This document shows, piece after piece, positions 39,740 through 49,910 of a DNA stretch of 64,000 nucleotides (position 1 is the first letter of the stretch; every line of letters starts with the position of its first letter). Position numbers and translations under genes: made by a program. This DNA comes from Antedon bifida (taxonomy: Eukaryota; Echinodermata; Crinoidea; Comatulida; Antedonidae), in the NCBI GenBank assembly GCA_963402885.1, contig OY727101.1:18204417-18268416 (forward strand). Direction: 5' to 3'. The notes under the pieces are model-generated. The model searched no databases and was not told the DNA's origin. It saw only the letters and a list, made by a program, of their open reading frames with translations.

Positions 39740-41171
39740 AACAGCTATGTGAAGACTATCTTACTGTACCTGTTTGTGCAATAGGTCAAGTACTGTAGGC
39801 CTACTAAAAAAGTACTTATCTAAAACCAAGCCTACAAACACTTACTTAATAGCTATACACCCTATACTAACTAAAGCCCATCAATGATTAAAAAGATAAT
39901 TTTCCAAGATTCAGATATCCGTGAAATATTAATAACTTAACGTATTTCCTATTTGGATGTCCGGATAAAACTTAGGCCTACCCGTTCCAGGTATTTTGTA
40001 CCGGAAGTCTGACTGAAGGCTGCTCCATACACCTTAATTTTTTTAAATAATAAATGCCTTATAACTATTTTTTCCAAAGTATTTACATCATGAGAAAAAC
40101 CTAAAATTTACTATATACAGTATGTCCTTAAAAGTTAAGTTTGTTTTGAATATATAATTAATAATATAAATTTCCAGTAAAAATAAACATAGACAAACTT
40201 TATTTGTCAGAAATTGTTCTCCTTGGCAAGATAAGATATTAAAATACATGTAAAATAATTAAGAAAAACATTTTGAATAAAATACTTTTAAAATACTATA
40301 AAACATACAAAATATTTCAACGTTAAAAAAAAATACCAGAATTAAAAATATCTCTTGAATTTTTAATTTAGTGTGTATTGCATTTGAAAAGATAATTTAA
40401 TAAATAATAAAGAACACATTAAAAGGTAATGATAATTTATTAAATAACGTTACCCATTGCACTACTAGTAAAGTTTCTTTTATTCATCCATAAGAAAATA
40501 TATTAAGAAGCTTTAAAAACATCAATAGAGTGAAATATGGACAAAAAGGAAGGAGAGAAAACTCAACTACTTCCAATTCTTTTATAAGATATCAAGGAAA
40601 TCATGTAAAAATTAGCTAATATCAAAGTACATAGTAATTAGTATAAATATAATACAACATAATAATTTAAAAAAATTACCATCAAGCATTTATTAAAAAT
40701 ATTATAATTTAAAACTTCTTTTGTTTTAAAGAGGTTTTAAAGGAATTTTAAACTGATCATATTCTTTTCTTTTTATGTTACTTTGATGAAATAAATATAT
40801 ACTGAATTGGAAAACAGATTTTTTTTTTTACAAAAATACAAGTCAATTGGCAAATGAAATTGTAAATAGGTTTATGTTACACTGTATGTCAAAAAGTACA
40901 GTCAAAGCCAAATTGAACTAGAATTCAATATTGAGAAACCAATTTATATGATTCAGAATTAGATAACACGCTATACAAAATCACGTCGTCAACCAAGAAT
41001 TTTTATTAGTGAGCCGATACAATACAGTAGAACGCTAATTTACTATTAAATAAGTTAACGTGTATATTATGACAGATTTGAAACGACTGCACAGGTTTAT
41101 CATAGGTCATTTACCTTAATCAATACAAGCCTAGTTAATAAAAGATTGGGTACACTATTATATATTTTATT

Positions 41172-41680
41172 CTTTTGTTGTTTGTTATTCTGGGAAAAAA
41201 ATAATAACATGTATACATAGTATAGGGTTACATACATATACCCTTATTAGGAAATGGATTTTATTTACTACTGAAAAATATAATTATTGTTATTCAGTTG
41301 TAGAATAGTGTTTTGTGTATTTAAAAGATATTAAAATGTTGTCTTTTGTTGTTTGTTATTCTGGGAAAACAATAATAACATGTATACAGGTACAAGTATA
41401 GGGTTACATACATATATCCTTATTAGGAAATTTATTTTATTTAACTAAAAAATATATGTGTTATTGTCATCATACAGTATTACTTATTTGGAAATGAATT
41501 TTATTTACTACTAAAAAATATAATCATTGTTATTCAGTTGTAGAATAGTGTTTTGCATTTTTATAAGAAATTATAGTGAAATCATTTCCAGGTATACTAA
41601 TGGTCACATATTGTGTAGTATTTTATATACTAAATAAAAAATATGTGTTATTGTTATTATTATACAATATTACTGTATTG
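41172..41680 (+). repeat. Nested local duplication, about 171-bp unit
   Basis: CTTTTGTTGTTTGTTATTCT starts at 41172 and again at 41343. A partial third copy of the second half (GAATTTTATTTACTACTAAA, TTCAGTTGTAGAATAGTG) follows at 41490-41560. AT-rich, noncoding. Confidence 0.75.
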
Positions 41681-41860
41681 AAAAAGGTAAATAATATTAA
41701 AAGGGGAATGACTTGTTTAAATAGCATTTTCTTGTAATCTAGTCTCTCAGAATTAGACTTTCTCTAAAACAGAATTAGACTTTCTATAAAACAGAACTCC
41801 TTTGGTCAGAAAATGATTCAAATGTTATTTTATTTTTCCAAATGCATTCAGAACCATACC

Positions 41861-42028
41861 ATAGGTCTACACTATCAAAATTTATGTGACAAAAAAATGT
41901 GATGTGCCCATATATGTGCATGATGATGTCATATCACTTACACTACCATATTTGGGGATATCACTACCATATTTGGGCACATCACAGTTATTTTGTCAAA
42001 CTAGTTTGATAGTGTAGACAGAGCTTTA
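41861..42028 (+). mobile_element. MITE family 1, copy H
   Basis: The longest copy (about 168 bp). Two internal units, the first split by an extra TACACT; right end perfect, left tip eroded. Confidence 0.8.
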
Positions 42029-43601
42029 CAGATTCTCTTTGGACCAGACAAAGGTTGCCTGAATTCTTGAAAGGTTAATGTACAATACATCCTTATATGA
42101 ACGCACTTTTACCCAGAAATTATATTGATTGATATTAATTAAATATTCTAAAAAAGACTATTATTACATTTAATTGATACAAATTATCAAAAAACATAAA
42201 TGGAAAATGCTAATGTAGGTCACCACAATGGGTAAATAATAACATCTGCAGGGTTGCTGTTATACATAAATCAAATGAGCTTGTACTTTATTACAGGGAT
42301 GAAATAACAGTCCTAGTAATTGGTATTAAAATGGGTTGGTAAAGATTTCCTTAAAATGAACTAAAATAATAGGTTATTTGACATTTTTTGTTTAATTGTG
42401 GGTGTTTGTAAAACAATACCATTCACCAAAGTTGATTTTTTTGCGCTAATTATGGGTAGTAAGTACATGTTATTAGAAAATATATTTACTGTATTTATAT
42501 ATTGGTATTGTATTTGGGTTGAAATTTGGTAGCTTTTCATAAAAACCTGTATTACAAAAAGGTTTTTAATGAATAATACATATTCTTTTATGTACAATAA
42601 TTGTAAATATTTACAAAACAATACATTTTTTGCCCTAAAAATCAGTAAAAATACAAGTATAAAGTTATATTGCCTTGGTGATTACAAAATGTGGTTAAAA
42701 CCCCAAAATGGAATAGGTTTTATTAAGTATACCATCATATGGGAATTATATAATTGATATTGGTAATAATAAAAACAAACAGTTAGCCAAAAAAAAGGGC
42801 TGGAAAGTAGGTTACCCTTAGGCTGGATGAATCTTTGTGGTGGAATCCTAACGAAGCTGGCAGAATGAGGACACAGGCCTGTAAAATGACTTTACAATTG
42901 GAATACCCGAAGGGCAAACTTTACTATTTTCAGGGTTTTTACTAACCCATTTTAACACCTGGCAAAACTTAAAAGTCAATTGGTACCAGAGGGCTAGCAA
43001 TTATTGTATTTACTTGTTGATCGCTATCTTTATTAAGTAGGATTGATGATGATTTTTAGGTTGAGTGTTGAATCCGGGAGTTGTAATAATTTTACAATTC
43101 CCTTGTTGAATAATTCATTTAAATATAGACACATGGTTAATAATAATCATGAGGAGTTTATAACCAAACTAATATTAATAATAATTGTCATATGTCAAAT
43201 CATTTATTATTGTTATAACTGATAAAAACATTATTCAATAAACTTTGAAGTCCTAAAAATGAAACTGAATTTCTTTATTTTATTTACCCATAAATATAAA
43301 GTATAAACATTGTAACATAAATAAAACAATATATCAAGGGATATTAAATTGTAACACAATATTAAATATAGGTATTGATGGCAGATTTGAAAATAAGAAG
43401 AGGCCTTATTAATATTTAACTGTACTGTAAAAAAGCAACATTAAAGTTATACCAGAATGATTGTGTTATACCCATAATTTTGAAAAGTAGAAATAAAAAT
43501 TATTCAGTTAAACTAATTAGGAATAAACATTTAATAAAGAACAATGTATCATTATAAAGAATAATTTCTTTTATAAAGAACAATGTGTTCTTTTATTACA
43601 G
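42029..43601. other. No firm gene; one coding-looking patch
   Basis: At 42818-42945 a plus-strand frame of about 43 codons without ATG (LDESLWWNPNEAG) stands in a GC-richer block, but no convincing splice sites bound it. The remainder is AT-rich. Confidence 0.25.
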
Positions 43602-43649
43602 ATTCACACCTCCGTGGACAAAGAAGTATGAAAACGGACACTGGACAAA
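43602..43649 (+). other. Candidate 48-nt micro-exon, plus strand
   Basis: Flanked by TTCTTTTATTACAG and GTAAGTT, both near consensus. Length is a multiple of three and two frames are open: FTPPWTKKYENGHWTK, or SHLRGQRSMKTDTGQ, the latter with an internal ATG. It lies at the left edge of a GC- and CpG-richer segment (43750-44460). No partner exon was found on this strand. Confidence 0.28.
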
Positions 43650-43739
43650 GTAAGTTAAAACAACCCCCAAATATTACAATTATTTATACTTGTTTAACTG
43701 TTTAATATGCCTAACTATAATATATAAATTAAATATTGT

Positions 43740-44460
43740 CTTAATCGATTTTGTAACTTCCGCTGTACATTATAGACAAGACATCGTTGAAAGCCGTTTG
43801 GTACGGTTATTGTGGTTCATTGTCCGTCCATTCGGTCATCAGACCGGCCGTAGTTACAAATGATGAACACACAATCGTTACGTACGAAAAGTATCTTACT
43901 AAAAAAAATAGTCGGAATATTCTACTGTGATTAGACTAAAGTTTTAACAACGTCAAATTGACAGACGGTATTTTGATATTACGTAAAATACCAGTTTAAA
44001 ATTTCCACTCCAGTGCCTCGGAGCATCGCGGAGGAGGATACTACCGGAGCATCCTATATACCTACAAAGATCAAATGTTCTACCGCGATTGACCGGTATC
44101 TTTCCTCCGGACAATTCACCATCGTGATTTTTCTCTATTTTAACTTACCCTCTTAAACTGAGCATACTTCATAGAAAGATTCCCGCATGTACATTCCTGG
44201 GATATTCGTTCTCATAGAATAATGGAAAACTTCCAGATTCGATCATTTCATTACAAAGTACACTGTGTATGTGGTAAAACAAAGCATGCCATATGACTCA
44301 CACGCAACCTTTTGTGTTTACCGTATCTGCAATCTGTTGTAAGCATTCGCCGCCGACGATTTAACGCATAGCGCCCTCTATAATCTTAACCAATCACTGG
44401 TCTACGGTTAGTCCAAGACGATTTTTCGAGTCGCAAGAATTTTAATTCGACACCCACCGA
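43740..44460. promoter_or_regulatory. CpG-containing island, possible promoter region
   Basis: Clearly richer in C+G and CpG than the surrounding DNA (for example GACCGGCCGTAG, CGGAGCATCGCGGAGGAGG). A minus-strand donor-like AAGAGG|GTAAGTT occurs at 44147-44148. No TATA box placed to serve it was seen. This could be the 5' end of the zinc-finger gene or of another transcript. Confidence 0.25.
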
Positions 44461-45431
44461 TATATTTTATACATTAAATGTAGAAACAGACACACATTAT
44501 ATGACGTGAGTTGTATCTGTGTACATAAAAGGATAAACGATTGAAGATTTTATTACTTTTGTAAACTACTTTTTGTTAAGGTAACTTTTGCAAAACTATC
44601 AGGTGTCTATGAAGTAAAAATTGTACTGTATTTAAGAAGTCTGAAATTTCAAATCAATTCGTTCAATCATGTGACTTATTTTCTGGAACGAATTTTGTTA
44701 TTTTTGACTATATTTGAAACATCATCAAATGGTGAAATATTTTTACACATATTAGAGGATTGGTTAAACAATTTATTTTATAGATGAAATTATAGGTTTG
44801 CTTTTGTATAAATCTTAAGATTTCAAACCGTCCGTTTTACCGATTATCGTTATATAAGATTTAAACTGGCCGATACCGATACCCCGGTGTAGATCAATTT
44901 ATCTGGACAAATGTTTCTTCGACGCAATAAAAACTTATTATGGGAATGCAGACATAAACCCACCAAGGACGATCTCTTTTCGTTTTAGGGTATAGTGTGG
45001 ATTATCAGGTAATAGCCATATTTTCTGTTTCTTAAATCGATCTTAAGTAAACTTTTCTAACAGACCTACTTCTAAGAATAACGAATCATTACTGGACATC
45101 AATACCGCCCTCATTGAGCACGCTAACATTAATGCTATTTCATCCTCCAAAATGTAGGCCTACACATTCATTATTATTTTGATTATATGGTTTGTGTTAC
45201 AAACAAATGTTAAATATTACACCAACTAATTTAAGTCGTTAGATGACATGTTTAAGATGTTTTCTCTAAAGCCGACGTTTATACTCTTTCGGATTTAAGA
45301 ACTAAAACAATAATATAGATTTTATAACATTTATTACAATAATAAAGTTAGATGCACTAGGATTATAACTCAATGTTTTCTTCCTTTACAAATTTCGTTT
45401 GTTTTGATATCTGTATTAAATCCTCTGTTTT

Positions 45432-45570
45432 TAAATCTCTGTCTACACTATCAAACTAGTTTGACAAAAAAAATTCCTAATATGGTAGTGATATGCCCAA
45501 ATATGTGATATGACATATATGGTCACATCACATTTTATCACATAAAGTTTGATAGTGTAGACAGAGCTTA
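45432..45570 (-). mobile_element. MITE family 1, copy I
   Basis: Complete ends; interior shortened between the internal units. Lies 530 bp from copy J in the same orientation. Confidence 0.8.
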
Positions 45571-45731
45571 ACGAATAGTATGTTCATATTTAAACAATTT
45601 TAAATAACGAACATTTTTTATTTATACCAAATTAGATGTAGGCTTAGATAAAATTGTAGTTATTTTTGTTTACATTTTATTAGGCCTAAATGATTGTATG
45701 AACGAAATCTTAATATATGTGCAGAAATTCG

Positions 45732-45740
45732 TATAAAAGG
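45732..45740 (+). promoter_or_regulatory. TATA box TATAAAAGG
   Basis: Consensus core-promoter motif. A start would fall near 45762 (CAATCTTTCACTGAG). No exon or frame downstream supports it. Confidence 0.2.
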
Positions 45741-46100
45741 GAGGATACGTTTATGAATTCAATCTTTCACTGAGACTGTATCAACAGTGTTGCCCATTTT
45801 CGATTTTCAGATTCTGAATTACTAAACTATTCAAAGAACAATTAAAATAAAATGATAACAGAAAATGCGACTATTAATGCTAGAAATAGTAATAATAGGC
45901 ATAATTATATATTGATATTTATTTTATTTCATTTCAACGACACGACATAATAAAGTGTTGTATCATAGTAGTAGTAGTATATGAAGATATCGATGAATTT
46001 AGAGAAATTTGTGATAGCAAATTTTTACATTCAATAAATAGAAATACTAATATTCATGAAATCAGCTACAAAACATTGACGAATGAATTGCGAAATATTA

Positions 46101-46238
46101 TAGCTCTGTCTACACTATCAAATGTGACAAAAAAGTATGATGTACCAAAATATTGTAGTGATATGCTTAAATATGGTAGTGATATGACGTCATCACATTT
46201 TGTTGTCACATAAAGTTTGATAGTGTAGACAGAGCTTA
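46101..46238 (-). mobile_element. MITE family 1, copy J, with intact CRE
   Basis: Complete ends, two internal units. At 46185-46192 it keeps TGACGTCA, a perfect CRE/ATF site, where other copies read TGATGTCA or TGACATCA, as expected from CpG decay of a common ancestor. It abuts a CpG-rich patch (46260-46310). Confidence 0.8.
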
Positions 46239-46913
46239 TCATAATTTTCAAACAAAGATTCGGACTTTCGGAGGCACGCGAACCACGAGAGATCCGCGCC
46301 GACGACATGCGAAGTCATTGTCAGTAAAATATATAATGAATCTACAGACTTGGTAGTAAAGATTTACTGAAGAAAATAAGTTTCATTTGATGAGAATGAG
46401 AGAGGTTTTCTGGAATTATATAAAAAGTAGTAGAACGAATTTGAATGGATAATGAAAAGCGGGACAGTCACGGCGAACCAACCTCGCATTTTGTTATCAA
46501 TTAGCCAAGTCCGATCGATGGAGCAATCTGTTTTTTTTTTCTTTCCCTTTTTGAACCCTGCTCATCCAACATGTTCCCGTGCCATGATTTAGCAAAAAAT
46601 ATCAATAAATCTCGATACTTATAATATCGAAACTGACAAATGTAACGAATTGAAGTTTTGCAATCAAGAACGCTGCTCCTAAAATGTGTCCAATTGCGCG
46701 TAATAAACGCATAATAAGTGTTAATAATAATCGATAAAATACAGTGATAATAATTACGGTTCTATTCTTGATAGAGAAAATATGGACTTGAATGCTAATA
46801 TAATGACCTTAAATAACTGTTATCTTCATATTCGGCCTAATAAATAAAATGGTTAATAATATATTACAGACCTCCACATTTGAAAAACATTTACAATTAC
46901 CAACCCACGTAAC

Positions 46914-47178
46914 TTTAAAGATAATTGTCCACTAAAAAAATCATGTTTTAAATTTTTTCTTGTTGAATATGCCATTTTAATGTCACATAATAGTTATAGT
47001 TAATGATTTTAGTGATTTTTTTTCTACAGAAGTAAATTTCATTTCATTTATTCATTTAGCATCCATTCAACAATACATTTAAAATACATAACAAAGAAAA
47101 AATACAAACAATTGGAATATTAAAATTGAATAAAACCAAAGTGAATGGATGCAAGGACGACCCATAATAACTTTATTA
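46914..47178 (-). mobile_element. MITE family 2, copy 5, interrupted by a LINE tail
   Basis: Begins TTTAAAGATAATTGTCC and keeps CATTTTAATGTCACATAA. It resumes after an insertion at 47036-47165 with AACTTTATTAAAACTGCAAA. The distal part is missing. Confidence 0.6.
47036..47165 (-). mobile_element. Non-LTR retrotransposon 3' end, nested in MITE
   Basis: On the minus strand a T-rich stretch (TTGTTTGTATTTTTTCTTTG) is followed by GAATGGATGC and ends in AAATGAATAAATGAAATGAA, a short simple tail typical of LINE 3' ends. It splits MITE family 2 copy 5. Only the 3' tip is present. Confidence 0.5.
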
Positions 47179-47684
47179 AAACTGCAAAATGGCCTATATG
47201 TCAGAGATAAAACTGCGGCGATGTTTAGTGTCTTAGACGAGAATCTGGTGTTGTATATCGGTATCATGGTATACATCGCAATGTATAACTGTTTAAACAA
47301 AAATTAGGCCAAGGTATTACGTTTGTTAAATAAACCATAAATTGAAGATTATAGTTTAAATCTGACTTTTTTTTTTAAAAGCGGTCTGATCCATTCGCTA
47401 TGAAATATCTTCACTACATTATGCTCATTTATCAGGAAGTTACATACATACACGAAACAACATTAATATCCTAATATTTATTACTTCATTAATTACAAGC
47501 AGTAAAATCATTAGTGTCATTGGTAGGATTAATACATTTTGAATTGATACATCTTAGTCTACGCCAATGAACAAACCAACAAGTAATCACAGATGAGCCT
47601 AAGGTGATAACTAGTTTGAGGGATGACTTAGTTTACCTAATAATTGATAATAAAATGATTTCATAAATCGTCAACACAAAGCTG

Positions 47685-47857
47685 ACGCGCGAGTACAAAC
47701 ACCATGTCAGTATCATCAGTTTTTGAACGCGCGCGTACAAAAACATATACTATTTTCCTCAAAATTGGAACGCGTGTTTATAAAAACGGTATTTTCTTTA
47801 GCTTTTGCACGCGCGCGTACGTTTTTCTATCAGCAATTAAACGCGTGCTTACAAACG
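47685..47857 (+). repeat. Five spaced ACGCG cores
   Basis: Cores at 47685, 47728, 47770, 47809 and 47841, spaced 32-43 bp. Two are full ACGCGCGCGTAC; others read ACGCGTGTTTATA or ACGCGTGCTTACA, consistent with CpG decay. The open frame across the block is a by-product. Confidence 0.7.
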
Positions 47858-48235
47858 ACCGTTTCTTCATTTTGTCAATAACGAAAGTTATCATCATTAA
47901 AAGTGTCATTTACAAACACATTCATAACAGCTATAAATTAATGAATAAAAAGATCAATGTTTCTTTATGTTAGTACAAACTTTGGTATAAGAACGAGAAA
48001 TTAGTTATAATTTGTATATTACCGCATAATTGTTATTAAAAGTATTTATTTTAAAGTTTATTTCAAATGATATATTCATGTTTATCGCACCGCTTAATTT
48101 TTACCAAATTGCTTGTGAACAAAAGGTTCACAAACTTCAAATTCAATTTAATGTCGCATAAAATAAAATAATTTTTCTTACTGCAACACATCAACATTGT
48201 AAGTCGTGAAAAATTACCGTTGTTTAAACACTCAC

Positions 48236-48543
48236 CGGTAACCGTACCACTAGATTTTCGTACGATGTACTCAACGCGATTCGCACTTAGTCCTACATTT
48301 TCCAACCTCCGAGTATGTCCTTCTTTTTTTCGTTCATGACAGCTTCTCACAATCCCAATTTACAATCTAAAGTCGGATGCTTATCTTTAAAAAATATGTC
48401 TAATCATCAGTGACAAACAGCGTTTCGCTCTATTGCAATCAGAGAAGATTTTGGAAGATCTACAAGAAGTAAACAGTGGTGCGGTTGTTTTTGTTCTCCA
48501 GTGCGCGCGATTCTCTGTCGTGTGAACTTTTTTAAGCGCCAGA
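48236..48543 (-). other. Candidate noncoding first exon, minus strand
   Basis: A minus-strand TATA box (TATATAAGG, 48566-48574) predicts a start near 48540. The exon is comparatively GC- and CpG-rich (CTGGCGC, GAATCGCGCGCACTGG) and ends at a strong donor, ACCG|GTGAGTG. All frames carry stops and no ATG frame survives to the donor. It could be a 5' UTR exon of the zinc-finger gene, splicing about 20 kb to the acceptor at 28591, or a noncoding RNA start. Confidence 0.33.
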
Positions 48544-48565
48544 AAAACGGTGGAAAAATGACATA

Positions 48566-48574
48566 CCTTATATA
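48566..48574 (-). promoter_or_regulatory. TATA box TATATAAGG, minus strand
   Basis: Sits about 30 bases upstream of the CpG-rich candidate first exon that ends at the donor at 48235/48236. The combination of TATA, GC-rich leader and GTGAGT donor is what makes it notable. Confidence 0.35.
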
Positions 48575-49252
48575 ACACGTCATTTATATAATTGTGTGAG
48601 AACAAAATATTATATAACTTTTAATGTGTTGAAGCTGAAGGATATACATCTAGAAATAATTATTTGAAATTTCCAATGAGGAAACGATTGATTCAGCAGC
48701 ATTGCTCTGTTTGTAATGTTCCCTACAATAATTAGCTGATGATGTAATTGAACACCAGGAAACATAAAATAAAAACAGGTGGTTTTCCGCAAACAAATAT
48801 TCATATGAATTGCATTACATTTCAATATATACAGTATAATATATATATGGAGATTGATAATAGTAACTAAATTAAATAATATAAATCTTGAATACATTTT
48901 TAAAATTGATAAAAAGAATATACCGTGAAATTAATACAAATCACTAAGGAAATAGTAATAGCAATAACAAATATTTACTGTACTAACAAAAAAAAATTAT
49001 TTTTATTTAAAATTTACAAATGTATATGTATAGGCCTCCACGTTACTATTGAATATGCCCAGTCGCCGTTTTACATTCAATTATTAGCGTATGGCAGGCA
49101 TTCACTATTCACTATCACAGTACATGACTCAAAATGAATGTTACCAATAAACTAACCAGACAATTCCCATGAATTCATAATAAAATCGTTACATAACATA
49201 TTATAATTTAGTAATAAATATTCGATCGTCAGTGACATAGCAAATACACAAA

Positions 49253-49301
49253 TTGAACGCGCGCGCATTTAATTACTGATGAAATATGTACGCCTGCGTT
49301 A
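49253..49301. repeat. Worn CGCGCGC core pair
   Basis: AATTGAACGCGCGCGCATT and ATGTACGCCTGCGTT, 35 bp apart, upstream of a TATA box at 49332. Confidence 0.5.
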
Positions 49302-49331
49302 ATTTTGTGTTACGTTTTGTTACTGACGATG

Positions 49332-49341
49332 TATATAAGAG
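49332..49341 (+). promoter_or_regulatory. TATA box TATATAAGAG
   Basis: Followed after about 30 bases by an initiator-like TTTCATTCTTCTCCC and a GC-richer leader. The first ATG downstream opens only a 21-codon frame (MKLGMIVDDDQWEISLLRKG). A CGCGCGC cluster lies 70 bases upstream. Confidence 0.25.
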
Positions 49342-49802
49342 GGAAGACTGAATTACTGAAAAGTTTCATTCTTCTCCCTTGTGTTTAAACTACGTTCAAC
49401 CAAGCTCACCTTCAACCCTAGTAGAGTAATAAGCTCCTCACAGACAAGATATGAAATTGGGAATGATCGTGGATGACGACCAATGGGAAATATCCCTGCT
49501 GAGAAAAGGAGGTTAAGACGTGTATCCCGGATGTATATCTACTAATCTATATAAGGTCGTTCAAGTGCCATATTTTTATCAATAGAAACTTATTTTTAAT
49601 TGTTAGTTGATACCTTTTATGTTATGGAAAGTTTCTTTAGTCTTTTGCAGTCTAGCCCGCACTGTTCAATAAATTATGAATACAAATTCATCATCTTACA
49701 AAAGATGGCCTCTCGAAATAAGTTGGTTTTAATTGAAAAGTTGAAGTGTTTAAAAACCAAAGGCTCAATGGTTGTCGTTGAGAAAAGCTAAAGGGATCTT
49801 AC

Positions 49803-49910
49803 CATTCCGGGTTGTTTCATCAGAAAGGATAGTCTGGTTGGGCTCTGATTTCCGATTCAGGAGTGCCCGGATGTTGTCGGAAATGGATGAATTCAGATCC
49901 TTATCAATTT
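49803..49910 (-). CDS. Candidate internal coding exon (phase 1 to phase 1), possibly 5' exon of the zinc-finger gene
   Basis: 108 bases, noticeably richer in GC than the flanks. Read after two bases it gives 35 codons without stop, IDKDLNSSISDNIRALL then NRKSEPNQTILSDETTRN, with a natural-looking composition. The donor AATG|GTAAGATC is good. The acceptor (TTTTTGTGTTGTAAAAG) is mediocre. It both accepts and donates phase 1, so it could splice in frame to the terminal exon (N-GHPNLQ). It has no in-frame ATG and would need an upstream start exon. It could equally belong to a different minus-strand gene. No domain recognised. Confidence 0.4.

Noticed and set aside
46066-46308. 80-codon minus-strand frame with a basic Ser/Arg-rich start
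   Set aside because: Most of it is MITE family 1 copy J. The first 20 codons fall in a CpG-rich patch open in two frames, so coding is unsupported.
47704-47973. 89-codon frame across the CGCG core cluster
   Set aside because: The openness comes from the repeated CGCG cores; the peptide has no recognisable character.
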